A program made the translations under genes and the position numbers. From the NCBI GenBank assembly GCA_028275265.1, contig JAPWUZ010000202.1:1-5010 (forward strand): a stretch of 5,010 nt of DNA, read 5' to 3'. Under the pieces are notes generated by a model that was given only the letters and a program-made list of their open reading frames with translations, was not told the origin of the DNA and did no database searches. Shown in pieces: positions 1-5,010 of the stretch (positions are counted from its first letter, which is position 1; the number at the start of each line of letters is the position of its first letter). The stretch comes from Armatimonadota bacterium (GTDB lineage: Bacteria > Armatimonadota > HRBIN16).

Positions 1-188
1 CACCTGCCTGTGGGTGGGTCACGGAACAGGAACCCGTTGACGGGCCAGAGATAGGGCTCTTTTCCGACGTAAAGTGGGTTGCCCGGCTCGCGCTGGAAAC
101 TGTCCCACGAGGGATCTCCCACCACGGGGTGATGCAGCCACTGGTCACGATGGCGTGATTTCGCCAGGTCCGATGTGGAGCGATTCAT
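1..188 (-). CDS. N-terminal part of a probable glycosidase-like protein (cut by window edge)
   Basis: A reading frame runs without a stop from ATG at 188 to the window edge, giving the first 62 residues. From about residue 20 it reads like a folded protein: it contains PSWDSFQREPGNP and, further on, WPVNGFLFRDPPTGR, rich in Trp, Pro, Asn and Gly. The other two minus-strand frames here read poorly, and one has a stop. I associate this style of N-terminus with five-bladed beta-propeller glycosidases (GH43/GH32-like), but this is recollection of pattern, not an alignment. The start overlaps the last 44 bases of the hydrolase gene. A GGAGG lies 12 bases upstream of ATG 188, which is rather far. 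The frame is also open upstream, with another ATG at 239, so the start is not certain. No signal peptide is visible. Coding is fairly likely; the function is weakly supported. Confidence 0.6.
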   Translation of the reverse strand, partial: MNRSTSDLAKSRHRDQWLHHPVVGDPSWDSFQREPGNPLYVGKEPYLWPVNGFLFRDPPTGR

Positions 189-1050
189 GAGCAGCTTGTG
201 CCTCCAGCCATTGGTCGATGAATTTGCTGACCTGTCCATAGTAGTTCTCCGGCTGGTCGACTCGCGCCTGCACATGTCCGCTGCCGCTGGCAATCCACAG
301 GGTACGGGGTTCGCCTGCCGCCTGATACAGGGCGTAGGCGTGTTCCACAGGTACCAGATGGTCACGGTCGCCATGAATGAGCAGTATCGGGCGCGGGGCA
401 ATCTTGCCGATTTCGCGCACCGGCTCGGCTTGCAAAAGAGAGGTTCGCGTCAGGAACATCGCCAGATACTTCACCGGTCGGCACAGCTTGCCCAGCACCC
501 TGCCGAACCCCGCTTCCCACCAGTTGTTGGCAGCGTCGGACAGCTTGGCGTAAGCGCTGTCGGTGATGACCGCGCCCACCCGTTCATCGCGAGCGGCAGC
601 CATGATTGCCACCGCACCGCCCATCGACGAACCGAACAACAGGATGGGCAGGTCAAAACGCGCGACAAAATCCACTGCGCCCAGAGCGTCCTGCACCTCG
701 CGAATGCCGATGGTGGTGGTGCGTCCTCCGCTTTCGCCATGTGCGCGGAAGTCAAACAGCAAACAGCTGAATCCCATGCGGTGCAGCTCTATCGCGACAC
801 CGAGCACCTCACAGCGGTTTGCCACATAGCCGTGACAGAGCACAGCGACTCCACGCGGATGCGATTGCGGTATCCACCAGCCCGACAGGGGCGTGCCGTC
901 ACGCGAAGGGAAGATTACAGGGTCGAAAGGAACCTGCACGTCGAAGGGCGTCAGGAACAGCGGAGCACGTGGTGGGTGCGTTGTCGCGATGGCAAGAAGC
1001 ACCCACCAGAATACGAGTAGCGCGGCTGCTGTAATGGCTACCCAGAGCAT
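145..1050 (-). CDS. Membrane-anchored alpha/beta hydrolase (serine hydrolase fold)
   Basis: The 301-residue protein has a hydrophobic N-terminal segment (about residues 2-22) that probably anchors it in the membrane or serves as an uncleaved signal. An alpha/beta hydrolase domain spans about 44-285. Visible catalytic features are the oxyanion-type CHG motif (H73-G74), the nucleophile elbow GSSMGG with Ser142, the acid in HGDRDHLVP (probably Asp230) and His259 in GSGH. The DFRAHGESGG stretch (100-109) is typical of the BAAT/YqkD-like branch of serine hydrolases, but the substrate cannot be read from sequence; esterase, thioesterase and peptidase are all possible. The ATG is 3 bases after the TAG of the LTXXQ gene. 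The only close purine run, GGAG, abuts the start codon, and a weaker GGGA sits 6 bases away, so reinitiation or coupling is likely. It is probably co-transcribed with the sigma-factor module. The catalytic triad looks complete. Confidence 0.9.
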   Translation of the reverse strand: MLWVAITAAALLVFWWVLLAIATTHPPRAPLFLTPFDVQVPFDPVIFPSRDGTPLSGWWIPQSHPRGVAVLCHGYVANRCEVLGVAIELHRMGFSCLLFDFRAHGESGGRTTTIGIREVQDALGAVDFVARFDLPILLFGSSMGGAVAIMAAARDERVGAVITDSAYAKLSDAANNWWEAGFGRVLGKLCRPVKYLAMFLTRTSLLQAEPVREIGKIAPRPILLIHGDRDHLVPVEHAYALYQAAGEPRTLWIASGSGHVQARVDQPENYYGQVSKFIDQWLEAQAAHESLHIGPGEITPS

Positions 1051-1053
1051 CTC

Positions 1054-1563
1054 CTATCCCGGCTTGCCGTCACGTCCTCGCCGCCCCCAGTCGCCTTTAG
1101 GCGGAGGGAAGAACATACGCTCTTTCCACCACTGGTTCCACCGCTCGAATTGTTCTTTATCCAGGATGCGGCGCAGCTGCTTCTGATTCTCGTGATGCAC
1201 TTTGAGCAGCTCCGCCTGCGTCTGGTTAATGCTCTGGATGATGCGCTGTGCCGCCTTTTCGTCAAACTGATATTGCTGGTACAGCTGCATGAGCTGCATA
1301 CGCTGTTCATGTAGTTTCGTGAGCAGCTGGCGTATTTTTTCTTCGGTCTCGTTCATCAGATTGATGAGCTGGGTACGCTGTTGCGAGGTGAGATTCAGTC
1401 TGGCAAACAACGCCTCGCGATCAAAGGAAGGGGGCGTCGGTGGTTGTCCCCCCATGCCTCGCGGAGGCGGCGAGAAGGGCTGCCCCTGAGCCAGCGCGCC
1501 CAAGACCAACACACCGATGAGCGATGTCACTATCACCATGCAGCATAATCGCCAGAAAACCAT
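1054..1563 (-). CDS. Exported LTXXQ-repeat protein (Spy/CpxP/CnrX-like periplasmic sensor or chaperone)
   Basis: The 169-residue product has an N-terminal signal peptide: Arg5, a hydrophobic core at about 8-24 and a likely cleavage after GALA (residue 25). A Pro/Gly-rich linker (about 29-47) leads to a Gln-rich, all-helical domain (about 48-150) carrying LTSQQ at 58-62 and a degenerate second copy, LDKEQ, at 134-138. This is the signature of the periplasmic LTXXQ family: Spy and CpxP (envelope stress), ZraP and CnrX (metal sensing). His85, His124-125 and several Met residues could bind metal, but no canonical site is identifiable. The tail (152-169) is Pro/Gly-rich and basic. The gene starts 21 bases after the anti-sigma stop, with a G-rich ribosome-binding site 8 bases from the ATG. 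Its place after an ECF sigma and anti-sigma pair suggests a sensory or modulating role in that circuit, as inferred from CnrYXH. Confidence 0.8.
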   Translation of the reverse strand: MVFWRLCCMVIVTSLIGVLVLGALAQGQPFSPPPRGMGGQPPTPPSFDREALFARLNLTSQQRTQLINLMNETEEKIRQLLTKLHEQRMQLMQLYQQYQFDEKAAQRIIQSINQTQAELLKVHHENQKQLRRILDKEQFERWNQWWKERMFFPPPKGDWGRRGRDGKPG

Positions 1564-1584
1564 TTTGCATTCCCCCCGAAGTGA

Positions 1585-2055
1585 CTATTCTCTCCAGCCG
1601 CTGAGAATAATCTGCGTATTTTCATTCAGTGGGTCGTCCACCACTGTCGATTGTGCATAGGACACAGCCTGGGCGTAGCCCGAGAGGGTTTCCGCCTCCT
1701 GCGATGGCGATTGCAGGTTGGTCGGCATCCACGCCCATATCGCCAGAATAACCAGTGCAGCGGCAGCTGCCCAGCGTGTTTGGGCGAGCCATCGCCGGTT
1801 CCACCACAGCCACAGGCTGATACGCTCGCCAGCACGTGCCGGTTCGTGCAAGCGGGCTTGCACGCGCTCCCATGTCCATGCAGGCAGTTCAGCTGGCTCA
1901 TCGCGCAGCAACTGCAACAGAGCGTGCTCTTCCTCAAGCATGCTCCGGCATTCCGTGCACCGGCTGAGGTGTTGCTCGATCGCTCTGGTCAGACGAGGTG
2001 CACAATTGCCCCGAAGATACTCCGTTAGATTGACCTGAACCTTCTGACATCTCAT
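1585..2055 (-). CDS. Zinc-finger (ZAS/zf-HC2) membrane anti-sigma factor
   Basis: From ATG 2055 the product is 156 residues. The cytoplasmic N-terminus (1-40) has the anti-sigma zinc-finger pattern: Cys3, then His29-x3-Cys33-x2-Cys36 in HLSRCTECRSML. This helical domain normally clamps the cognate ECF sigma factor. A single transmembrane helix follows (about 94-111, RWAAAAALVILAIWAWM), leaving about 45 residues outside the membrane with no recognised sensor fold. I chose ATG 2055 because GAGG lies 9 bases upstream and because family members typically begin just before the first Cys. A TTG at 2070 is in frame but has no better support. The gene begins inside the sigma-factor reading frame (122-base overlap), so the two are probably translationally coupled, which keeps regulator and sigma in balance. 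Release could be by redox or metal at the ZAS site or by proteolysis at the membrane; the sequence does not decide. Confidence 0.85.
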   Translation of the reverse strand: MRCQKVQVNLTEYLRGNCAPRLTRAIEQHLSRCTECRSMLEEEHALLQLLRDEPAELPAWTWERVQARLHEPARAGERISLWLWWNRRWLAQTRWAAAAALVILAIWAWMPTNLQSPSQEAETLSGYAQAVSYAQSTVVDDPLNENTQIILSGWRE

Positions 2056-2641
2056 GATAGGGTGCCTCAAAACCTTCTGAGATTAGGATATCTCGTAGCT
2101 TCCGCCTGGCGCGGAAAAGTCTGGATTTAGCCACACTGCGCGGGATACCGGTGATACGCTCGATCTCCTCCAGCGAGTGCTCTTGAAAATGGTACAGCTC
2201 CACCAGCATCCTGTCGGTGGGGTGGAGCTGGTCGATGCCCTTTTGCAACATCTCGCGCCGCTCGCGCCCCAGCGTTTCGCGCAGAGGGTCTACACCGGCG
2301 GGGTCAGCCTCTTGCCCCAGCGCGTCCAGCGACTCGGCGGCGATAGGCTCCCGCACTTTGCGGCGGCGCAGGGCGTCCCGTGCCAGGTTCGCCGCGATGG
2401 TGTATATCCAGTTGCGCACCAGTCCTTTGTGCCCGAAATGTGCAGCGTGTTGCCACACCTTCAGGAACACTTCGGTCAGCAGCTCTTCAGCCTCACTGCG
2501 GTTGCCCACTATCCGCTCGATGAAGCGCAACACGCCTCCACCGTGCCTCTCCATCAGCAACCGCAGAAAATCTGGCTCGCCTCTGGCACAACCCTGCAGC
2601 CAGACCTCATCTTCCACATCTCGCTCGGAGAGATTTGCCAC
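1934..2641 (-). CDS. ECF-family RNA polymerase sigma factor (sigma-70 group 4)
   Basis: The 235-residue protein has the two-domain ECF layout. Sigma2 (about 26-95) includes AEELLTEVFLKVW for core binding and the RNWIYTIAANLARDALRRR stretch for -10 recognition. An acidic linker (about 100-128) follows, then sigma4 (about 130-186) with the helix-turn-helix HSLEEIERITGIPRSVAKSRLFRARRKLR in two overlapping parts. There is no sigma3, as expected. The start is GTG at 2641, supported by AAGGGAG (2649-2655) seven bases upstream. Family members usually end soon after sigma4. Here about 49 more residues follow, and the last 40 overlap the anti-sigma gene in another frame; they are rich in Ser, Gly and Gln and look like a passenger tail. 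A candidate ECF promoter in the 68-base gap upstream suggests autoregulation. Its targets beyond the downstream genes are unknown. Confidence 0.93.
   Translation of the reverse strand: MANLSERDVEDEVWLQGCARGEPDFLRLLMERHGGGVLRFIERIVGNRSEAEELLTEVFLKVWQHAAHFGHKGLVRNWIYTIAANLARDALRRRKVREPIAAESLDALGQEADPAGVDPLRETLGRERREMLQKGIDQLHPTDRMLVELYHFQEHSLEEIERITGIPRSVAKSRLFRARRKLRDILISEGFEAPYHEMSEGSGQSNGVSSGQLCTSSDQSDRATPQPVHGMPEHA
2038..2080. repeat. 10-base direct repeat spaced 33 bases around the anti-sigma start
   Basis: The minus-strand word TCAGAAGGTT occurs at 2071-2080 and again at 2038-2047. The 33-base period is a multiple of three, so it encodes SEG twice in the sigma tail. It may mark a small in-frame duplication that lengthened the sigma tail, but ten bases is little evidence. 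Confidence 0.3.
2065..2068 (-). promoter_or_regulatory. Ribosome-binding site of the anti-sigma gene, inside the sigma frame
   Basis: GAGG on the minus strand is nine bases before ATG 2055 and lies within the 3' part of the sigma-factor reading frame. Ribosomes translating sigma would pass over it, consistent with coupled translation. Confidence 0.5.
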
Positions 2642-2648
2642 CGGTGTT

Positions 2649-2655
2649 CTCCCTT
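2649..2655 (-). promoter_or_regulatory. Ribosome-binding site supporting the GTG start of the ECF sigma gene
   Basis: AAGGGAG on the minus strand lies seven bases upstream of GTG 2641. This is strong enough to support a non-ATG start for the sigma factor. Confidence 0.65.
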
Positions 2656-2675
2656 GGGTTTTCCCAATAATGAAA

Positions 2676-2692
2676 GACGCACTGCTGGCGTC
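2676..2692. repeat. Short inverted repeat overlapping the candidate -10
   Basis: GACGC and GCGTC form a five-base inverted repeat around a seven-base centre, and the distal arm contains the CGTC of the candidate ECF -10. On the minus strand it is followed by TTTCATTATT. It could be an operator, a weak terminator for the mntP transcript, or chance. Confidence 0.3.
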
Positions 2693-2701
2693 ACGGTTGC
2701 A
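2676..2701 (-). promoter_or_regulatory. Candidate ECF-type promoter for the sigma-factor operon
   Basis: Minus-strand TGCAAC (2696-2701) is followed after 16 bases by CGTC (2676-2679). ECF promoters commonly have an AAC-containing -35 and a CGT-type -10 at this spacing, as for Bacillus sigma-W and sigma-V. A start near 2669 would give a leader of about 28 bases carrying AAGGGAG. The position directly before an ECF sigma gene fits positive autoregulation. The call rests on one site, so chance cannot be excluded. Confidence 0.5.
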
Positions 2702-2709
2702 TGTGCTGG

Positions 2710-3261
2710 CTACACAAGGTGTTCCACCAGGATTTTGACCCCGATGGCGATAAGCACCACACCTCCCAGCATCTCTGCCCGGTTCTCGAAATGACGACCA
2801 ATGCGGTCACCCGCAAACACGCCCAGAAACGACAGCGTAAAGGTAATCGCGCCGATAAGCATCGCCGCGTGCAAAATGGGCACTCTCAGGAAAGACAGGC
2901 CCAGTCCTACTGCCAGCGCGTCCAGACTGGTGGCTATCGCAAGCAATAGCAGACAGGGCGGGTGTAGCGGGTCCAGTCGTCTTTCCACTTTGTCCTGATT
3001 GTGGGCTTCCCACAGCATTCGTCCGCCCACTATCGTCAACAAGCCAAAAGCCACCCAGTGGTCGAAGCCCGCGATGGCATCGCCCATGCCGTAACCTGCA
3101 GACCAGCCGATGATGGGCATCACCGCCTGCGCCAATCCAAAAGCGGCTGCGATGCGCAGCGCGTAAGATACTCTCAGTCCTTTGAGGTTTAAACCGCTGG
3201 AGATAGAGACGGCAACCGCATCCATCGCCAGCCCAACCGCAATGAAAAGGGTTGTCAGCAT
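2710..3261 (-). CDS. mntP: Manganese efflux pump MntP
   Basis: This inner-membrane protein of the MntP (formerly YebN/DUF204) family exports Mn2+. It has six predicted membrane helices arranged as two related halves. Each half carries the family's Asp motif in a helix: GLAMDAVAVS and, about 100 residues later, ATSLDALAVG. GGRMLWE, IIGWSAGYG and the C-terminal GGVVLIAIGVKIL also match my memory of the E. coli protein, which has 188 residues. Starting at ATG 3261 gives 183 residues, with a weak GGATGA seven bases upstream. A GTG at 3276 would add five residues (188 in total) and sits only 12 bases after panC, but it has no visible ribosome-binding site. E. coli mntP is controlled by a yybP-ykoY riboswitch; there is no room for one here, so expression probably follows the panBC transcript or a promoter within panC. 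The family assignment is firm; metal specificity is inferred from it. Confidence 0.92.
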   Translation of the reverse strand: MLTTLFIAVGLAMDAVAVSISSGLNLKGLRVSYALRIAAAFGLAQAVMPIIGWSAGYGMGDAIAGFDHWVAFGLLTIVGGRMLWEAHNQDKVERRLDPLHPPCLLLLAIATSLDALAVGLGLSFLRVPILHAAMLIGAITFTLSFLGVFAGDRIGRHFENRAEMLGGVVLIAIGVKILVEHLV

Positions 3262-3288
3262 TTTGGGTTCATCCACTTGTCAGCACGA

Positions 3289-4140
3289 TCAGTCTGGAAC
3301 GGTCACCGTGATGTTGTCTATCAGCCGCGCTACTCCCACACGTGCGGCTAACGAGATGAGAACCTCACCCTGCAAATCGGTTAGCGGTTCCAGCGTTTCC
3401 GCGTCTGCCACATCCACGTACTCGGTTTTGACCAGAGGTTCGGTGGCGATGACCTGCTCCACCAGCACCTTCACCTTCTTTGCGTCGCGTTCGCCGGCGA
3501 GGATAGCGTCGCGTCCTGCGCACAGGGCGCGGTACAGTACCGTTGCCGCCTGCCGCTCGTCGGGCTTCAGGTAGACGTTGCGTGAGGACATAGCCAGACC
3601 ATCGGGTTCGCGCACCGTCTCGCAGGGCACAATCTCTGTGGGAATATTCAGGTCTTTCACCATGCGCTGGATCACCTTCAGCTGCTGATAGTCCTTCTTG
3701 CCAAAGTAGGCGCGGTCTGCCTGCACGATGTTGAACAGCTTGGTACACACCGTTGCCACTCCGCGGAAATGCCCGGGGCGCGCTGCGCCTTCCAGACGGC
3801 GGGTGACCTCCGTAACCTCCACGTAAGTCTGGTAACCCTCTGGATACATCTCCTCCACTTCGGGGGCGAAGAGGAGGTCAACGCCCACGCTTTCCGCCAT
3901 TGCCGCGTCGCGGGCAAAGTCACGCGGATAGCGCTGAAAGTCCTCCGAGGGACCAAATTGTGTGGGGTTGACGAACAGGCTCACCACGCACAGGTCGCAC
4001 TCTGCCTTCGCGCGGCGCATCAGGCTCAGATGACCTTCATGAAAGTAACCCATAGTGGGCACGAAACCGATGGTTTTTCCGTCTGCGCGAGCGAGTTTCG
4101 TCCACGCGCGCACTTCACGAACCGTCTTCGCTACCTGCAT
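3289..4140 (-). CDS. panC: Pantothenate synthetase (pantoate--beta-alanine ligase)
   Basis: This cytoplasmic enzyme makes pantothenate (vitamin B5, the coenzyme A precursor) from pantoate and beta-alanine. It uses ATP through a pantoyl-adenylate intermediate. The 283-residue length is normal for the family. Diagnostic motifs are in order: PTMGYFHEGHLSL (28-40) with the HIGH-type His34 and His37, FVNPTQF (56-62) with Gln61 for pantoate, RPGHFRGV (121-128), the ATP-binding GKKDYQQL (147-154) and SSRNVYL (185-191). The C-terminal dimerisation domain follows. No key residue appears to be missing. Its ATG shares its A with the panB stop (TGATG), and GGAGGAG at 4152-4158 lies 11 bases upstream within the end of panB, so translation is coupled to panB. 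The beta-alanine supplier panD is not in the window. Confidence 0.98.
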   Translation of the reverse strand: MQVAKTVREVRAWTKLARADGKTIGFVPTMGYFHEGHLSLMRRAKAECDLCVVSLFVNPTQFGPSEDFQRYPRDFARDAAMAESVGVDLLFAPEVEEMYPEGYQTYVEVTEVTRRLEGAARPGHFRGVATVCTKLFNIVQADRAYFGKKDYQQLKVIQRMVKDLNIPTEIVPCETVREPDGLAMSSRNVYLKPDERQAATVLYRALCAGRDAILAGERDAKKVKVLVEQVIATEPLVKTEYVDVADAETLEPLTDLQGEVLISLAARVGVARLIDNITVTVPD

Positions 4141-4946
4141 CAGAATGCGTGCTCCTCCGTTGGAAATTGTCCAGACCGTACCTCCTCTGCGTACTGCCGA
4201 AGTGCCCGGGTGATGTCCTCACCCACGTGGGCGTAACGCTTGGTATGCTTGAACGGCTCGCCTGGAACCAGGCCGATGAGGTCGTGGAGTACCTGTATCT
4301 GTCCGTCACAAAAAGGCCCGGCTCCGATGCCGATGGTGGGAATGCGTAACTGTTCGGTGATTTCCTTTGCCAGCGCAGCTGGAATGAGTTCGAGGACGAC
4401 GGCAAATGCACCAGCCTGCTCCACAATGTGGGCGTCTTCGATGAGGCGTTTCGCGGCTTCATCGGTGCGCCCCTGCACGCGGTGTCCACCAAAGGCGTGC
4501 ACCGATTGAGGCGTCATCCCCAGGTGTGCCAGCACCGGTATCCCGATGCTCACCAGCCGGTGAATGGCTTCTGCTACCGGCTCGCCGCCCTCCAGTTTGA
4601 CTGCTTCTGCACCGCCCTCCTGAATGAATCGCCCTGCGTTGCGTACCGCGTCTTCCACCGTCACCTGATAGCTCAGGTAAGGCATATCGGCTACCAGCAG
4701 GGCACGTGGCTTCGCGCGAGCGCACGCCTTCGTGTGATGTAGCATCTCCTCCATGGTTACCGGCAGCGTGGTTGGATAGCCCAGCAGCACCATCCCCAGA
4801 GAATCACCAACCAGAATCAGGTCTACGCCTGCTGCATCGGCGTAGAGGGTGGTTGGATAGTCGTAGGCGGTCACCGCCACTATCTTCTCGCCACCCTTCC
4901 TCTGCCGAATGGCAGGCGCGGTGATCTTCTTCTCCTTCCCCGGCAT
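4140..4946 (-). CDS. panB: 3-methyl-2-oxobutanoate hydroxymethyltransferase (ketopantoate hydroxymethyltransferase)
   Basis: PanB transfers a hydroxymethyl group from 5,10-methylene-tetrahydrofolate to 2-oxoisovalerate, giving ketopantoate, the first committed step to pantothenate. The 268-residue TIM-barrel protein carries TAYDY (26-30), the Mg2+ ligands Asp48 in VGDSLG, Asp87 in ADMPY and Glu119 in KLEGGE, Lys117, HLGMTPQS (141-148), the catalytic Glu186 in LELIP and GIGAG (206-210). It ends in the typical EEH-x-F. I chose ATG 4946 because AAGGAG (4955-4960) lies 8 bases upstream. ATG 4952 would be only 2 bases from that site. The open frame extends further to a TTG at 5000, but that lies inside the promoter. 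It is the first gene of the operon and overlaps panC by one base. Confidence 0.98.
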   Translation of the reverse strand: MPGKEKKITAPAIRQRKGGEKIVAVTAYDYPTTLYADAAGVDLILVGDSLGMVLLGYPTTLPVTMEEMLHHTKACARAKPRALLVADMPYLSYQVTVEDAVRNAGRFIQEGGAEAVKLEGGEPVAEAIHRLVSIGIPVLAHLGMTPQSVHAFGGHRVQGRTDEAAKRLIEDAHIVEQAGAFAVVLELIPAALAKEITEQLRIPTIGIGAGPFCDGQIQVLHDLIGLVPGEPFKHTKRYAHVGEDITRALRQYAEEVRSGQFPTEEHAF

Positions 4947-4954
4947 CTTCATCA

Positions 4955-4960
4955 CTCCTT
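4955..4960 (-). promoter_or_regulatory. Ribosome-binding site deciding the panB start
   Basis: AAGGAG on the minus strand lies 8 bases before ATG 4946 but only 2 bases before ATG 4952. It therefore favours the downstream ATG as the true start. Confidence 0.7.
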
Positions 4961-4971
4961 TTCCTGATGAG

Positions 4972-5000
4972 ATTGTACACTCGAAACGGTGATAGCGCAA
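4972..5000 (-). promoter_or_regulatory. Candidate housekeeping sigma promoter of panB-panC
   Basis: On the minus strand TTGCGC (4995-5000) and TACAAT (4972-4977) are separated by exactly 17 bases. The -10 matches the TATAAT consensus at five of six positions; the -35 matches TTGACA only at TTG. A start site near 4965 would leave a leader of about 19 bases containing the ribosome-binding site. The spacing and the fit to the gene make this a reasonable but untested call. Confidence 0.55.
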
Positions 5001-5010
5001 ACCGCGCCGG

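Noticed and set aside
175..1020. A 281-codon open frame on the plus strand opposite the hydrolase gene
   Set aside because: It is antisense to a gene with a complete catalytic triad; its product is rich in Arg, His and Gln with no recognisable domain, as expected for a shadow of GC-biased codons.
2056..2070. Anti-sigma start at TTG 2070
   Set aside because: ATG 2055 has a GAGG at good spacing and places the first Cys near the N-terminus, as is usual in the family.
2038..2085. A frameshift fusing sigma to anti-sigma
   Set aside because: The anti-sigma frame has a TAA just upstream (about 2085) and its own ATG and ribosome-binding site, and no convincing slippery site exists, so separate genes are simpler.
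2642..2709. Strong rho-independent terminator after mntP
   Set aside because: The stem is only five pairs with a seven-base loop and the following T-rich stretch is interrupted, so I list it only as an inverted repeat.
2177..2794. A 205-codon plus-strand open frame opposite the ECF sigma gene
   Set aside because: It crosses the sigma gene and the mntP end, resembles no family and runs against the direction of all supported genes.
3769..4236. A plus-strand open frame opposite panC and the end of panB
   Set aside because: It is antisense to two clearly identified genes and its translation shows no domain.
4947..5000. Longer panB starting at TTG 5000
   Set aside because: The first codon falls in the candidate -35 box, and the strong ribosome-binding site at 4955-4960 points to ATG 4946.
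1..5010. tRNA, rRNA, CRISPR array, insertion sequence or phage genes
   Set aside because: The window is filled end to end by minus-strand protein genes with gaps of at most about 70 bases. I saw no repeat array, transposase or RNA-gene signature.

Overview
This is a compact, moderately GC-rich stretch of bacterial chromosome. Every supportable gene lies on the minus strand, so transcription runs from high to low coordinates. No gap between genes exceeds about 70 bases, and I see no RNA gene, CRISPR array, insertion sequence or phage gene. The lineage cannot be fixed from the sequence. Two-membrane architecture is suggested, not proven, by an exported LTXXQ (Spy/CpxP-like) protein.

Region 1 (about 5000 down to 3260) is a pantothenate operon. 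A housekeeping-type promoter (4972-5000) precedes panB (4140-4946). panC (3289-4140) follows with a TGATG stop/start overlap. A MntP-family manganese efflux pump (2710-3261) starts 27 bases after panC, apparently co-transcribed. panB and panC supply ketopantoate and condense pantoate with beta-alanine. No panD is in the window.

Region 2 (2709 down to 1051) looks like a self-contained envelope-stress or metal-sensing module. It has an ECF sigma factor (1934-2641) behind a good candidate ECF-type autoregulatory promoter (TGCAAC-N16-CGTC), a single-pass zinc-finger anti-sigma factor (1585-2055) and an exported LTXXQ-repeat protein (1054-1563). The sigma and anti-sigma reading frames overlap by 122 bases, which is unusually long.

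Region 3 (1050 down to 1) continues without a break. A membrane-anchored alpha/beta hydrolase (145-1050) starts 3 bases after the LTXXQ gene. It overlaps a further reading frame (1-188, cut by the window edge) that looks like the N-terminus of a beta-propeller glycosidase-like protein. The likely logic is that the anti-sigma factor holds the sigma factor until an envelope signal, perhaps sensed with the LTXXQ protein, releases it to transcribe its own operon, including the hydrolase. This is inferred from gene order and families. The closest known analogue is the CnrYXH type of system.
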